From Geitlerinema sp. PCC 7407 (lineage in GTDB: Bacteria; Cyanobacteriota; Cyanobacteriia; PCC-7407): a stretch of DNA of 64,000 bases. The first letter of the stretch is position 1, and each line of letters opens with the position of its first letter. The stretch is taken from positions 3,914,934 to 3,978,933 of the forward strand of contig NC_019703.1 in the NCBI RefSeq assembly GCF_000317045.1. Direction: 5' to 3'. The translations under genes and the position numbers were made by a program. The notes under the pieces were generated by a model. That model was not told the DNA's origin. It was given only the letters and a program-made list of their open reading frames with translations, and did not search any database. Positions 8,887 through 19,558 of this stretch are shown piece by piece.

Positions 8887-9786
8887 CTAGGCTTTTTTCT
8901 TCGGGGGCTGAGGCTGGGGAGACTGGGGCAGGCCCACCCGATACATTTTGAAGCGGTTGACGGCGACCGTCGCGGCTCGGGTCACCTGGACATTCCCATC
9001 TCGCAGTCCCAGCTGGAGCAGGGGGATCACTTTCTCAGAGCGGATTTGGCCCAGCGCCTCGACGGCGGCTTGGCGGACCATGGCGTCTGGGTCTCGCACC
9101 AGCTTGGCCAGGGTCGGCAGCACCCGCTGCTCGAGGCGCACCCCGTGGGCTTCGGCGAGCTGACCCACCGCCATGGCCGTGGCAGCCCGGACTTGGCGAT
9201 GGCGATGGAGGGCGTAGGGAGTAATCTGGGCGATCGCTTCTCCCTGACGGGAGCGGCCCAGCAGCCCAATTTTTTCACACAAAGCTTCTTCACCGCCTAC
9301 AGGCGTCACTGGCGGCACCACCGCTGGTGGCACCACAACGGGCTCCACCGGCTCAGCAGCCTGGACCGGCTCCACTGGCTCAGCAGGAACCACCGGTGCT
9401 ACTGGCTCAACTGGCTCAGCGGGCGCTTCGGGAGCCGCTTCAGGCGCAGCCGCCTCAGGCGTCACCGCCGGAGCAGTCGCCGCTTCGGCAGGTGCATCAT
9501 CCCAGGGATCGGGAACCGGCGCAGGCTGCGGCTCGGCAGACTGGAGGCGAGCGCGGGCTTGATCCAGCTCCTGCTGCGCCAAGAGCATTTGCTGTTCTTG
9601 GCTTTTTTGCACGGCCCGAATGGCTTCCTGCATTCGCGCCTCGTGGGATCGCTCTAGCTCCTCCACGCGCTGCTGAAGCTGTTCTTGATAGGCATTTTTT
9701 TGTTGGGCCATCTGCTGCTGGAGAAGCCAGTAGGCGACGCCCGCCCCCACCACAGCTCCCACAATTAGTCCTGCAACAAATTCCAT
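8887..9786 (-). CDS. Membrane-anchored coiled-coil/HEAT-repeat protein
   Basis: A 299-residue protein in four parts. These are an N-terminal glycine-rich membrane anchor (about 3-22), a charged coiled coil rich in Gln and Glu (about 23-85), a Pro/Ala/Val/Glu low-complexity linker of about 85 residues with repeated EPVEPV units, and HEAT/PBS-lyase-like repeats. The repeats include VRAATAMAVGQLAEAHG and VRQAAVEALGQI, from about residue 190 onward. HEAT repeats of this type usually mediate protein-protein contacts. The ATG at 9786 has AAGGA 5 nt upstream, which favours it over the ATG at 9792. The C-terminus is basic (PPKKKA). It is convergent with the GTPase gene. No partner can be named. Confidence 0.82.
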   Translation of the reverse strand: MEFVAGLIVGAVVGAGVAYWLLQQQMAQQKNAYQEQLQQRVEELERSHEARMQEAIRAVQKSQEQQMLLAQQELDQARARLQSAEPQPAPVPDPWDDAPAEAATAPAVTPEAAAPEAAPEAPAEPVEPVAPVVPAEPVEPVQAAEPVEPVVVPPAVVPPVTPVGGEEALCEKIGLLGRSRQGEAIAQITPYALHRHRQVRAATAMAVGQLAEAHGVRLEQRVLPTLAKLVRDPDAMVRQAAVEALGQIRSEKVIPLLQLGLRDGNVQVTRAATVAVNRFKMYRVGLPQSPQPQPPKKKA

Positions 9787-10073
9787 AGGCATCCTTGGGA
9801 GTTCAATTTATGCCTGACTATTATCGAATTAATCTTGACCCCCAGGGACACGGGGCGAAGGCTTTGGCGGCAGGGCATGGGATTTGGCCACGCGCCCTCT
9901 GATCTGCGTCCACCCGCAATTCGCGGGTTCAAGGGCGTTTCGTCCTGCCAGCCGCGGCAGCGGAGCAGCAGGCGATCGCCCATTAAGAAATATTGCGGCC
10001 CAGGCGGGGCTTTGGGCGCAATGCAGGTCCCGGGAACACTAGGACATCGGTGGTAATTAAATTTAACTATCCT

Positions 10074-11711
10074 ATGAGCCACAGTTCGTCTTTTGAGGCT
10101 TTGCGGCGGGCGCTGGGTCTGGCCGCGCTGTGCGAGCAACGGGGTCTGGGTACGGATGAGGGGCGCGATCGCCTGTATAGAGCCCTGCAAAAACGCTGGG
10201 CAGGCCGGGTCAGTCGCCGCCACTTTCTGGCGATCGCTGCGGGCAGCACCCTGGGCGCCGTGGGCCTCAGCCGCCAGGGCGAGCTTTGGGCCGCCCCCAA
10301 GCCGAAACCCAGCATCAAAGTCGGTATCGTCGGCGCCGGACTGGCTGGGCTGAGCTGTGGCTACGAGCTCAAGAAACAGGGCATCAGCGCGACTCTCTTT
10401 GAGGCGAGCGATCGCCCCGGCGGTCGGTGCGCGTCCCTGCGAGGCTTTTTTCCCCAGCAGGTCGCCGAGCAAGGGGGCGAGTTCATCGACAACCTGCACA
10501 AAACCATGCTGGGCTACGCCCGGGAATTTGGCCTGACCCTAGAGGACCTATCCAAAGAACCGGGCGAGGTCACCTACTTTTTTAATCAGCAGCGCTACCC
10601 CGAAAGCGCGATCGTCGATGAGTTTCGCCAGCTGGTCGACGCCATGCGGGACGACCTGCGCACCCTCTCGGGCGCCCCCACCGCAGACTTGTTTAATGCC
10701 GCCGATGCCCAGCTCGACAACACCAGCCTGAGCGACTATCTCGACGCTCGCGGCGCTGGGTCCCTGGCCAAGGCCGCCATCGAAGAAGCCTATCTCGCCG
10801 AGTATGGCCTCGAGCCCAGTGCCCAGAGCGCCCTCAACTTTCTCCTATTCATTCATGCCGATCGCCGCTCAAAATTCACGCCCTTTGGGGTCTTCAGCGA
10901 TGAGCGCTATCACGTGATCGAGGGCAACGACAAAATTGTCCAGGGACTGCGCGATCGCCTGCCCAACCAGATTCGCCACGGCGCGCGCCTCGTGCGCATC
11001 CGCAAGACCAGCCTCAGTCAGCTAGAGCTCACCTTCCAACAAGACACGGGCAGATCCACCAGCGAAGTTTTTGATGCCGTGGTGATGGCGATTCCCTTTA
11101 CCACGCTGCGCCAAGTTGAGCTCGACGCGAGCCTTGAGCTGCCCGCCTGGAAGCTCAAGGCCATTCAGGAACTGGGGTACGGCACCAACGCCAAGCAAAT
11201 GATTGGCTTCCAAAGTCGCCCCTGGGCAGCCCTCAGCAGCAACGGCTCGTCTTACTCCGATCTGCCCCATCACCAGGCCACCTGGGAAACCAACCCCAGT
11301 CGCGCCAGCCTCGATCGCGCGATCTTGACGGACTACGCCAGTGGCGATCGCGGCCTCGCCCTCAATCCGCGCCAGAGCCAAACCGAAGCCTCGCGCTTCC
11401 TGCGGGATTTGGACCGCGTGTATCCCGGCGCCTTTGCCGCAGCTCGGCGCGATCGCACCGGCAACTTCATTCAGTCTTACCTGGCCCACTGGCCCTCTAA
11501 CCCTCTTTCTCTTGGCAGCTACACCTGCTACACCCCCGGCCAGTTCACCACGATCGCCGGCAACGAAGGCAAGCCCATCGGCAATCTCCACTTTGCCGGT
11601 GAACACGCCAACTCCTTCTACGAGTGGCAAGGCTTCATGGAAGGAGCGGCCCTCTCGGGGATCCAGGCCGCCAGCGAGATTCTGCAAAAGCTGAAAGTTG
11701 GCGCTCTCTAG
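10074..11711 (+). CDS. FAD-dependent amine oxidase with Tat-type signal
   Basis: A 545-residue flavoprotein of the monoamine oxidase/L-amino acid oxidase superfamily. Residues 46-66 contain SRRHFL followed by a hydrophobic stretch, matching a twin-arginine export signal, so the folded enzyme probably acts in the periplasm. The FAD-binding Rossmann motif VGAGLAGLSCG starts at about residue 86, and EASDRPGGRC completes the dinucleotide site. The C-terminal NLHFAGEHANSFYEWQGFMEGAALSG is the second flavin-binding motif of this family. The substrate is not evident; a secreted amino-acid or amine oxidase similar to cyanobacterial L-amino acid oxidases is the best guess. The ATG at 10074 leaves a divergent promoter region of 287 bp shared with the HEAT protein gene. 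Confidence 0.88.
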   Translation: MSHSSSFEALRRALGLAALCEQRGLGTDEGRDRLYRALQKRWAGRVSRRHFLAIAAGSTLGAVGLSRQGELWAAPKPKPSIKVGIVGAGLAGLSCGYELKKQGISATLFEASDRPGGRCASLRGFFPQQVAEQGGEFIDNLHKTMLGYAREFGLTLEDLSKEPGEVTYFFNQQRYPESAIVDEFRQLVDAMRDDLRTLSGAPTADLFNAADAQLDNTSLSDYLDARGAGSLAKAAIEEAYLAEYGLEPSAQSALNFLLFIHADRRSKFTPFGVFSDERYHVIEGNDKIVQGLRDRLPNQIRHGARLVRIRKTSLSQLELTFQQDTGRSTSEVFDAVVMAIPFTTLRQVELDASLELPAWKLKAIQELGYGTNAKQMIGFQSRPWAALSSNGSSYSDLPHHQATWETNPSRASLDRAILTDYASGDRGLALNPRQSQTEASRFLRDLDRVYPGAFAAARRDRTGNFIQSYLAHWPSNPLSLGSYTCYTPGQFTTIAGNEGKPIGNLHFAGEHANSFYEWQGFMEGAALSGIQAASEILQKLKVGAL

Positions 11712-11739
11712 GGCGATCGCCCCCACACCCCAAAACACA

Positions 11740-11770
11740 AAAATCCCCCGCCGCGTGGGCAGGGGATTTT
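11740..11770. terminator. Bidirectional rho-independent terminator
   Basis: Arms AAAATCCCC (11740-11748) and GGGGATTTT (11762-11770) form a perfect hairpin. It sits between the converging amine oxidase and psaB genes and has A/T runs on both sides, so it can end both transcripts. Confidence 0.8.
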
Positions 11771-11807
11771 CTTATTTACAGGTCCTCAGACCCAGTTAGC
11801 CGACAAA

Positions 11808-14024
11808 TCAGCCGAACTTACCGGCGGTCGAGGCAATCAGGAAGGCAGCGTAGGTCAGGATGTAGCCAACCGTGAAGTGGGCCAGACCAACCAAGCGGCC
11901 TTGAACGATGGACATTGCAACCGGCTTGTCCTTCCAGCGAACCAGGTTTGCCAGAGGAGTGCGCTCGTGAGCCCACACCAGGGTCTCAATGAGCTCTTGC
12001 CAGTAACCACGCCAGCTGATCAGGAACATGAAGCCCGTTGCCCAAACCAGGTGTCCGAAGAGGAACATCCAAGCCCAGACGGACAGGTTGTTCATGCCGT
12101 AGGGGTTGTAGCCGTTGATCAGCTGAGAAGAGTTCAGCCACAGGTAGTCACGCAGCCAGCCCATCAGATAAGTCGAGGACTCGTTGAACTGGGCAACGTT
12201 ACCCTGCCAAACACCCAGATGCTTCCAGTGCCAGTAGAAGGTGACCCAACCAATGGTATTGAGCATCCAGAACATTGCGAGGTAGAAAGAATCCCACGCA
12301 GAGATGTCGCAAGTACCGCCACGGCCGGGACCGTCGCAGGGGAAGCTGTAGCCGAAATCTTTCTTATCGGGCATCAGCTTGGAACCACGGGCATCCAAAG
12401 CACCCTTCACCAAGATGAGGGTGGTGGTGTGCAGACCCAGAGCGATCGCGTGGTGAACCAGGAAATCGCCAGGACCAATGGTCAAGAACAGAGAGTTGGT
12501 ACCAGCATTGATGGCATCCAGCCAGCCGGGCAGCCAAGCACCACCAGCATTAGCAGGCAGGCTACCAGCATTGGAGAGCAGCACATCAAAGCCGTACAGA
12601 GCCTTACCGTGAGAGGACTGGATCCACTGAGCAAACACCGGCTCAATGAGGATCTGCTTCTCGGGCGTACCGAAGGCAACCACCACGTCGTTGTGGACGT
12701 AGAGACCCAGGGTATGGAAACCGAGGAACAGAGACACCCAGCTCAGGTGAGAAATAATCGCTTCCTTGTGCTGGAGAACCCGATCCAAAACGTTGTTCTT
12801 ATTCGCTTCAGGATCGTAGTCACGAACCAGGAAGATCGCACCGTGGGCAAAAGCACCCACCATGATGAAACCAGCAATGTACTGGTGGTGCGTATACAGC
12901 GCTGCCATCGTGGTGTAGTCCTTCGCCATGAAAGCGTAGGGAGGCAGCGAGTACATGTGTTGAGCCACCAGAGAGGTGACCACACCGAGAGAAGCCAGCG
13001 CCAGCGCCAGCTGGAAGTGCAGAGAGTTGTTCAGCGTGTCGTAGAGACCCTCATGACCCTTACCCAGCAGACCACCAAAGGGAGTGCCCTCGGGAGGACG
13101 GTGAGCCTTGAGGATTTCACGAATGCTGTGACCGATACCAAAGTTGGTGCGGTACATGTGGCCCGCGATGATGAAGATCACCGCGATCGCCAGGTGGTGG
13201 TGAGCAATATCCGTCAGCCACAGAGACTGCGTCTGAGGATGGAAGCCACCGAGGAAGGTCAAGATAGCGGTACCAGCACCCTCAGCAGAACCAAACACAT
13301 GGTTCGCCGTATCAGGGTTCTGAGCATACACGCCCCAGTTGCCCGTGAAGAAAGGCCCAAGACCGGCGGGGTGCGGCGGCGTGGACAGGAAGTTATCCCA
13401 GCCCACATGCTGACCACGAGACTCAGGAATCGCCACGTGCACCAAGTGACCCGTCCAAGCCAGAGAGCTCACACCAAACAGACCAGCGAGGTGGTGGTTG
13501 AGGCGAGACTCAGCATTCTTGAACCAAGAAAGGCTGGGGCGGAACTTGGGCTGGAGGTGCAGCCAGCCTGCAAACAAGAAGATTGCAGACAGGATGAGGA
13601 GGAAAACAGCACCCGTGTAGAGGTCGCTGTTATGCCGCATCCCGATGGTGTACCACCAGTGATAAACACCGGAATAAGCGATGTTAACAGGGTTGGAAGC
13701 GCCCGCTTGAGTGAACGCTTCAACCGCGGGTTTGCCGAAATGGGGATCCCAGATCGCATGAGCGATGGGACGGATATTCAGCGGATCTTTAACCCACTGC
13801 TCGAAATTACCTTGCCAGGCGACGTGGAACAGGTTGCCGGAGGTCCAGAGGAAAATGATCGCCAAGTGACCGAAGTGGGAAGCGAAAATCTTTTGGTAAA
13901 GATTTTCTTCCGTCATCCCGTCATGACTTTCAAAGTCGTGGGCCGTTGCAATCCCGTACCAAATCCGACGTGTTGTCGGGTCTTGAGCGAGGTCCTGGCT
14001 AAACTTTGGAAATTTAGTTGCCAT
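11808..14024 (-). CDS. psaB: Photosystem I P700 chlorophyll a apoprotein A2
   Basis: A 738-residue thylakoid membrane protein that forms, with PsaA, the photosystem I heterodimer. It binds the P700 pair, antenna chlorophylls and the FX iron-sulfur cluster. The start [35 protein letters not shown] and the end [22 protein letters not shown] are diagnostic. The FX-ligand loop [18 protein letters not shown] is present with both cysteines. Length and the eleven-helix plan are normal. It lies 26 bp downstream of psaA and is surely cotranscribed with it. HIP1 octamers are rare here compared with neighbouring genes. Confidence 0.99.
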   Translation of the reverse strand: MATKFPKFSQDLAQDPTTRRIWYGIATAHDFESHDGMTEENLYQKIFASHFGHLAIIFLWTSGNLFHVAWQGNFEQWVKDPLNIRPIAHAIWDPHFGKPAVEAFTQAGASNPVNIAYSGVYHWWYTIGMRHNSDLYTGAVFLLILSAIFLFAGWLHLQPKFRPSLSWFKNAESRLNHHLAGLFGVSSLAWTGHLVHVAIPESRGQHVGWDNFLSTPPHPAGLGPFFTGNWGVYAQNPDTANHVFGSAEGAGTAILTFLGGFHPQTQSLWLTDIAHHHLAIAVIFIIAGHMYRTNFGIGHSIREILKAHRPPEGTPFGGLLGKGHEGLYDTLNNSLHFQLALALASLGVVTSLVAQHMYSLPPYAFMAKDYTTMAALYTHHQYIAGFIMVGAFAHGAIFLVRDYDPEANKNNVLDRVLQHKEAIISHLSWVSLFLGFHTLGLYVHNDVVVAFGTPEKQILIEPVFAQWIQSSHGKALYGFDVLLSNAGSLPANAGGAWLPGWLDAINAGTNSLFLTIGPGDFLVHHAIALGLHTTTLILVKGALDARGSKLMPDKKDFGYSFPCDGPGRGGTCDISAWDSFYLAMFWMLNTIGWVTFYWHWKHLGVWQGNVAQFNESSTYLMGWLRDYLWLNSSQLINGYNPYGMNNLSVWAWMFLFGHLVWATGFMFLISWRGYWQELIETLVWAHERTPLANLVRWKDKPVAMSIVQGRLVGLAHFTVGYILTYAAFLIASTAGKFG

Positions 14025-14050
14025 AAGTCCTTACAAAGTCCTCCTCGCCA

Positions 14051-16306
14051 TCATCCTACTGCAATGATCCGCGCCAGGAAGAATGCCCACGTGGTGGCAA
14101 TTCCCCCGAGGAGGTAGTGAGCTACCCCGACAGCCCGACCCTGAACAATGCTCAGAGCGCGAGGTTGGATCGCAGGAGCGACTTTCAGCTTGTTGTGAGC
14201 CCAAACGATGGACTCGATGAGTTCTTGCCAGTAGCCGCGGCCGCTGAACAGGAACATCAGGCTGAAGGCCCAAACGAAGTGAGCGCCCAGGAACAGCAGA
14301 CCGTACGCAGACAGCGCCGAACCATAGGAAGTGATTACTTGGGAAGCCTGAGCCCAGAGGAAGTCACGCAGCCATCCGTTGATGGTGAGCGCGCTTTGAG
14401 CAAAGTTGCCACCCGTGATGTGAGACACCGAACCATCGGCGCCCACCGTTCCCCACACGTCAGACTGCATCTTCCAGCTGAAGTGGAAAATCACAATCGA
14501 CAGGGAGTTGTACATCCAGAACAGACCCAGGAAGACATGGTCCCAACCAGAAACCTGGCAGGTACCACCCCGGCCCGGACCGTCGCAGGGGAAGCGGAAG
14601 CCCAGATTGCCCTTGTCGGGAACCAGGCGAGAGCTGCGAGCGAAGAGAACGCCCTTCAGCAGAATCAGCACCGTCACGTGAATCGTGAAGGCATGGATGT
14701 GGTGCACCATGAAGTCTGCCGTCCCGAGGGTAATCGGCATCATGGCTACCTTGCCGGCAACGGCGACAACACCGCCACCGAAGGCATAGCTAACCGGCTC
14801 CAGAGCATTGGGAGCGGTCGCGCCAGGTGCGAGGGTGTGCAGGTTTTGCACCCACTGCGCAAACACCGGCTGCAGTTGAATCGCCGAATCCGAGAACATG
14901 TCTTGGGGGCGACCCAGAGCACGCATGGTGTCGTTGTGGATATACAGACCAAAGCTGTGGAAGCCCAGGAACATGCACACCCAGTTCAGATGGGAAATAA
15001 TCGCGTCGCGATGACGAATCACCCGATCCAGCAGGTTGTTGACGTTTTGAGCTGGATCATAGTCACGCACCATGAAGATGGCAGCGTGAGCCCCTGCACC
15101 AACGATCAGGAAACCACCAATCCAGATGTGATGGGTGAAGAGTGACAGCTGGGTCGGATAGTCAGTTGCAATGTAGGGGTAGGGGGGCATCGAGTACATG
15201 TGATGCGCCACCAGGATGGTCAAGGAGCCCAGAACTGCGAGGTTCACAGACAGCTGAGCGTGCCAAGACGTGGTGAGGACTTCGTAGAGACCTTTGTGGC
15301 CTTCGCCAGTAAAGGGACCCTTGTGAGCCTCGAGGATTTCCTTCATGCTGTGCCCAATGCCCCAGTTGGTCCGGTACATGTGGCCAGCGATGATGAACAG
15401 GACCGCCAGAGCCAGGTGGTGGTGAGCCGTGTCAGAAAGCCACAGACCACCGGTCACCGGATTCAGACCACCTTTGAAGGTCAGGAAGTCTGCGTAAGCG
15501 CCCCAGTCCAAGGTAAAGAAGGGAGTCAACCCTTTTGCAAAGCTGGGGTACAGCTCTGCCATCAGGTCGGTGTTGAGCAAAAATTCATGAGGCAGGGGGA
15601 TGTCTTTTGGAGCAACCCCAGCATCCAGAAGTTTGTTAATGGGCAATGAAACGTGGATTTGGTGACCTGCCCAAGAGAGGCAGCCCAGACCCAGCAGACC
15701 AGCCAAGTGGTGGTTGAGCATGGACTCAACGTTTTGGAACCACTCAAGCTTGGGAGCCCGTTTGTGATAGTGGAACCAGCCCGCAAACAGCATCAGGGCA
15801 GCCATGACGAGTGCGCCAATGGCAGTTGCATAGAGCTGCGTGGAGTTGGTGATACCCGAGGCACGCCACAGCTGGAAGAGACCGGAGGTGATTTGGATGC
15901 CGTGGAAACCACCGCCTACATCACCGTTGAGGATCTCTTGACCAACGATGGGCCAAACAACCTGTGCACTGGGCTTGATGCCAGTGGGGTTGGTCAGCCA
16001 AGCCTCGTAGTTAGAAAAGCGAGCGCCATGGAAGTACATGCCGCTCAGCCAGATAAAGATAATGGCTAAGTGGCCAAAGTGAGCGCTGAAGATTTTGCGA
16101 GAAATATCTTCGAGGTCACTTGTGTGGCTATCGAAGTCGTGAGCGTCGGCATGAAGGTTCCAAATCCAGGTTGTGGTTTTGGGCCCTTTAGCCAGGGTGC
16201 GGTCGAAGTGACCGGGCTTACCCCACTTCTCGAAGGAAGTTGGGACCGGGTCCTTGTCGACGGATACCCTCACCTTTGCCTCTCGCTCCGGGGGACTAAT
16301 CGTCAT
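14051..16306 (-). CDS. psaA: Photosystem I P700 chlorophyll a apoprotein A1
   Basis: A 751-residue thylakoid membrane protein, partner of PsaB in the photosystem I core. The protein begins [21 protein letters not shown] and ends with [18 protein letters not shown]. The FX-cluster loop [18 protein letters not shown] carries its two cysteines. The frame is open 16 codons further upstream, but the ATG at 16306 matches the family start and has a GGAG ribosome site 6 nt before it. psaA is the first gene of the psaAB operon. No HIP1 octamer was found anywhere in this gene. Confidence 0.99.
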   Translation of the reverse strand: MTISPPEREAKVRVSVDKDPVPTSFEKWGKPGHFDRTLAKGPKTTTWIWNLHADAHDFDSHTSDLEDISRKIFSAHFGHLAIIFIWLSGMYFHGARFSNYEAWLTNPTGIKPSAQVVWPIVGQEILNGDVGGGFHGIQITSGLFQLWRASGITNSTQLYATAIGALVMAALMLFAGWFHYHKRAPKLEWFQNVESMLNHHLAGLLGLGCLSWAGHQIHVSLPINKLLDAGVAPKDIPLPHEFLLNTDLMAELYPSFAKGLTPFFTLDWGAYADFLTFKGGLNPVTGGLWLSDTAHHHLALAVLFIIAGHMYRTNWGIGHSMKEILEAHKGPFTGEGHKGLYEVLTTSWHAQLSVNLAVLGSLTILVAHHMYSMPPYPYIATDYPTQLSLFTHHIWIGGFLIVGAGAHAAIFMVRDYDPAQNVNNLLDRVIRHRDAIISHLNWVCMFLGFHSFGLYIHNDTMRALGRPQDMFSDSAIQLQPVFAQWVQNLHTLAPGATAPNALEPVSYAFGGGVVAVAGKVAMMPITLGTADFMVHHIHAFTIHVTVLILLKGVLFARSSRLVPDKGNLGFRFPCDGPGRGGTCQVSGWDHVFLGLFWMYNSLSIVIFHFSWKMQSDVWGTVGADGSVSHITGGNFAQSALTINGWLRDFLWAQASQVITSYGSALSAYGLLFLGAHFVWAFSLMFLFSGRGYWQELIESIVWAHNKLKVAPAIQPRALSIVQGRAVGVAHYLLGGIATTWAFFLARIIAVG

Positions 16307-17198
16307 TGAGACTCTCCTCTCTCGAGACAAGGAACGAGGAACTCTCCTCCCCATTGGTTACACAAAGCAACCTTTTTCCTCTCTGCGCATCGTGGTTGTT
16401 TCGAGCTATATCAGAGAGACCTCTGGGACAGGCTAAGCCTTTGGGCGTTTGCAAGTCCCCTCCTGCAACAGAATTTAGGTGTCTGTATAGGTGGTTGGGG
16501 TCAGAGGATGAGTAGCTTCTGAGCCAAAAGTAGGCTGGCACAAGGGCCGGAGCTACTCGGGGAGTGCTTTCTGAAGCATTATAGGTCTGCTTTTAGAGCC
16601 ATTTTGGGCGCGGTTAACAATAATTCAAATTGTCTAAAGCATTGATCTATCTAGGTTTTGGCTTTTATAACGCTGGCCCAAAAGTCAAGGCAATTTCAAT
16701 TAAGTTCATCAAGTTAAGTCATATAAAGGGCTTATCACTTTTGTTGAAGTTTCCTGATAGGGGATGGGGGAAGGATGCGATCGCCGCTCGGTCAATGCCT
16801 CTCTGGGCAAGGGTTTCAGGGAGTTAAGGAACTGAACTGGAAGGGGGCCTCTGGAGGCAGGTCGGGGAGAGGCTGAGCTTTTCCGCTATAGTTCCGTATG
16901 AATGGCTACTGTTCACATGAGGCTGTCGATCTCGGGTGTAGAGCGTTTTCTGTCGCTATGAACAGGAAGGGCTCTAAGGCTGGAAATCTTGATCCCTCGG
17001 TGAGATCTTATGGAGTAGATAGACAGAAGGAATGGGTCTAGCGATCTCCATAGATTCAGATCGGGGTGAGTCGAGGTAGGAGGTAGATAGAGAGATTTTC
17101 GGCAACCGAGGTTTGAGAAGTCCGGGGAATCGGGGAAGTTCTTCGGTTCGTTGAGCGGCGGTGGCGATCGCATGTCCTTTTAGTCGGAGTGGATTGGC
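16307..17198. promoter_or_regulatory. psaAB upstream region, no gene seen
   Basis: This 892 bp spacer separates psaA (leftward) from the lipoprotein gene (rightward) and must hold the promoters of both. The part nearest psaA is pyrimidine-rich on the + strand (16307-16400). The section 16560-16760 is AT-rich. A single TTACA element (about 16358) recalls half of the HLR1 light-regulatory repeat, but I do not see a second half, so no site is claimed. Short open frames here have no protein-like composition. Confidence 0.5.
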
Positions 17199-19472
17199 GT
17201 GTTTGGCTTCAACTGGCAGCAAGGGCGCACAAAACAATGGCTGGCGTCGGCATTGGCAGGAGTTTTGGTGTTGAGTGCTGTGGGCTGTAGCGATCGCGGC
17301 GCTGCGGCACCGCCGCCCGTCAATATACAAACCAGCAAACCTTCGAGCGTGCAGCGCTCCAAGCAGATTTCGGAGGTGTCTCCACCAGCAACCATTCAGG
17401 CGCTGCGCCCAGATCTCGATCAGTACCGGCCTCAGGTCAAGATCGTCAGCCCGCGGGCCGATGCGGTGCTAGAGGATACTCAGGTGGCCGTGAAGTTTGA
17501 GGTTCGAGATCTACCTATCTTTAAAGATTCAGATCTGGGACTAGGCCCTCACCTCCACGTTTTTCTGGACGATCAGCCCTACCAAGCGGTGTATGACCTG
17601 ACGGAGCCGCTCATTCTGAAGGATTTGAGCCCTGGGAGCCATACGCTGCGGGTTTTTGCGTCTCGCCCGTGGCACGAGAGCTTCAAGAATGAAGGGGCCT
17701 ATGCCCAGATGACTTTCCACGTTTTTACAAAAACGGCGGATAGCCCAGTAGACGACCAGGTGCCGCTGCTGACCTACAGCCGTCCCCAGGGCAGCTACGG
17801 GGCAGAGCCCGTGATGGTGGACTTTTATTTGACTAATGCGCCGCTGCATTTTGTGGCGCAGGATAATCCGTCCAATGAGATTCGAGACTGGCAAATTCGC
17901 TGCACGGTTAATGGCGACAGTTTCGTGATCGATCGCTGGCAGCCGATTTATCTCAAGGGCCTGAAGCCGGGAAAGAACTGGGTGAAGCTGGAGCTGATCG
18001 ATGAGAAGGGTCAGCCGATCGAAAATACGTTTAATAGTGTGGCGCGGGTGGTGGAATACCAGCCGGGCGGGAGCGATACGCTGTCGCGCTTGGTGCGCGG
18101 GGATCTGATGGCGCGCGAGGCGCGGGGCATCGTGGATCCAAACTATGTGCCGGGGCCGGAGCCAGCGGTGGAGGCTCCACCGGCGATCGCCCCCTTGCCA
18201 GAGGTGATCCCCAGCCCTGAGCCGGAGCTGCCAGAGGCGATCGCCCCTGAGGTGAGTCCGGCCCCTGCGGTGATCCCAAGCCCCGAGGCGTTGCCAGAGC
18301 CACCGGCAGAGACGCCAGTGATTCCGGCTCCCAAGACAGCGCCAGCTCAGGGCTTGTTTGATCGCTTCCGGCGACGCCCTGCTGCCCCTGTGACGCCCAG
18401 CCCCGCTGCTCCGTCACCGGAGGCGGCACCGGCCGAGCCCGCGATCGAGCCTAGTCCTGAGCCAGCACCAGATGCGGCACCAGATGCGGCAGTGGAGTTG
18501 CTGCCTGAGACGCAGGTTGATGAGCCCGCGCCTGCCCTGCCGAGCCAAGGGCCAGCCCAAAGCTTCTGGAGCCGCTTCCGGCGATCGCCCATTGAGGCAG
18601 CACCGCCAGCGGCGGAGCCCAGCCCTGCGCCCGCCGTGCCGGACGCCCTAGAAGCCCCGGAAAGTCCGGAGGCCGTAGAGCTTGAGCCCGTAGAAGCGGC
18701 AGCGCCGTCTCCGGCACCTGAGGAAGAACCCGAGGCGATCGCCCCTGAACCGGCCAAGCCAGCGGCCAAGGGCAAAGGCGTTTTTGATTTCTTTAAGCGA
18801 TCTACTCCCACTACTCCCGCGCCAGCACCCGCTGCTGAGCCCGAGGTGCCCGCCAGCCTGAACGCCCCTGACACCGCCACGGAACCGGCCGAGCGTCCCG
18901 CAGAGGCTGCTAGCGAGGCGGGCGATCGCGCAAACGAAGCCGCACCTGAAGTCCCCGCAGCAGCGCCCGCGCCCGAGGGCGATCGCCCGAGTCCTTTCTG
19001 GAAGCGTCTGCGCCAGCCCCTCAGCCCGTCAGCGGAGCCCAAATCCACGCCGCGCTTCCTAGATCAGCTCAAACAGGCTGAACCAGCCGAGCCGTCAGCG
19101 CTGCCAGAGGCTGCGCCGTCCGTTGAGGCCCCAGAGTCCAGCACGCCCTCGGCTCCCGAGCCTGCGGCAGCTGAACCGTCTGAACCCGCAGAATCCGAGT
19201 CTTCCTCTGAACCCGCGATCGCCTTGCCGCGATCGCCCTTTGACGGCTTGTTGCCCAGCGTCTTGCCGGGTGCCAGCACCGCCGCCGACTCCGCCAACGC
19301 CCTCAAGGAAGGCCAGTCTATCCGAGTGATCACGGCTCCTGCCGAAACCTCGGTCCCTGCTCGCTATCGCCGCAGCGCGGAGCCGGAGCCAACGCCAGAG
19401 CCAGAAGCGATCGCCCCTGAAGCCGAGGTCGCGCCTCCAGACGCATCCGACGACGAGGCGGCTGAGATGTGA
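17199..19472 (+). CDS. Pro/Ala/Glu-rich lipoprotein with repeated aromatic/basic motifs
   Basis: A 757-residue protein with a signal peptide ending in the lipobox LSAVGC (Cys30), so it should be lipid-anchored. Residues 50-300 form a folded region containing PHLHVFLDDQPYQAVYDL and GSHTLRVFASRPWHESFKNEGA, a two-domain Ig-like module conserved in cyanobacteria. From about residue 309 to the end the protein is Pro/Ala/Glu/Ser-rich and presumably disordered. In that tail, short motifs FDRFRRRP, FWSRFRRSP, FDFFKRS and FWKRLRQP recur every 70-72 residues. The GTG start is chosen because GGAG lies about 9 nt upstream and no later start precedes the signal peptide. Function is unknown; an envelope tether or scaffold is plausible. 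Confidence 0.85.
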   Translation: MFGFNWQQGRTKQWLASALAGVLVLSAVGCSDRGAAAPPPVNIQTSKPSSVQRSKQISEVSPPATIQALRPDLDQYRPQVKIVSPRADAVLEDTQVAVKFEVRDLPIFKDSDLGLGPHLHVFLDDQPYQAVYDLTEPLILKDLSPGSHTLRVFASRPWHESFKNEGAYAQMTFHVFTKTADSPVDDQVPLLTYSRPQGSYGAEPVMVDFYLTNAPLHFVAQDNPSNEIRDWQIRCTVNGDSFVIDRWQPIYLKGLKPGKNWVKLELIDEKGQPIENTFNSVARVVEYQPGGSDTLSRLVRGDLMAREARGIVDPNYVPGPEPAVEAPPAIAPLPEVIPSPEPELPEAIAPEVSPAPAVIPSPEALPEPPAETPVIPAPKTAPAQGLFDRFRRRPAAPVTPSPAAPSPEAAPAEPAIEPSPEPAPDAAPDAAVELLPETQVDEPAPALPSQGPAQSFWSRFRRSPIEAAPPAAEPSPAPAVPDALEAPESPEAVELEPVEAAAPSPAPEEEPEAIAPEPAKPAAKGKGVFDFFKRSTPTTPAPAPAAEPEVPASLNAPDTATEPAERPAEAASEAGDRANEAAPEVPAAAPAPEGDRPSPFWKRLRQPLSPSAEPKSTPRFLDQLKQAEPAEPSALPEAAPSVEAPESSTPSAPEPAAAEPSEPAESESSSEPAIALPRSPFDGLLPSVLPGASTAADSANALKEGQSIRVITAPAETSVPARYRRSAEPEPTPEPEAIAPEAEVAPPDASDDEAAEM
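18351..19019 (+). repeat. Four regularly spaced aromatic/basic decapeptide coding repeats
   Basis: Within the lipoprotein gene, in-frame copies begin at 18351 (GLFDRFRRRP), 18561 (SFWSRFRRSP), 18777 (GVFDFFKRST) and 18990 (SPFWKRLRQP). They correspond to residues 385, 455, 527 and 598, giving spacings of 70, 72 and 71 residues. The intervening sequence is Pro/Ala/Glu-rich and differs between units. Related but weaker versions follow (RFLDQLKQ at residue 619, SPFDGLLPS near residue 679). Confidence 0.8.
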
Positions 19473-19537
19473 AAGAAGGGCAATAGAAATTCACTGGAAT
19501 TCGGATCGTCCAACAATTTCTGACACAAAAACATCCA

Positions 19538-19558
19538 GGGGCAAATTGCCCCTTTTTT
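19538..19558 (+). terminator. Rho-independent terminator of the lipoprotein gene
   Basis: GGGG (19538-19541) pairs with CCCC (19549-19552) through a palindromic CAAATTG core, followed by six T residues. It lies 66 bp after the lipoprotein stop codon. Confidence 0.7.

Noticed and set aside
9765-10499. A 244-codon minus-strand frame across the HEAT/amine oxidase promoter
   Set aside because: It overlaps the start of both neighbours, and its sequence is not protein-like.
11877-14117. A 746-codon open frame on the + strand opposite psaB
   Set aside because: It is the exact antisense of psaB, with Gln/Arg/Val-rich, fold-free composition. Long antisense frames arise from codon bias in strongly biased genes.
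14117-15145. A 342-codon open frame on the + strand opposite psaA
   Set aside because: Antisense shadow of psaA; no domain-like sequence and no ribosome site.
16913-17330. Overlapping minus-strand frames upstream of the lipoprotein gene
   Set aside because: They overlap each other in different frames and lack ribosome sites; treated as spacer.
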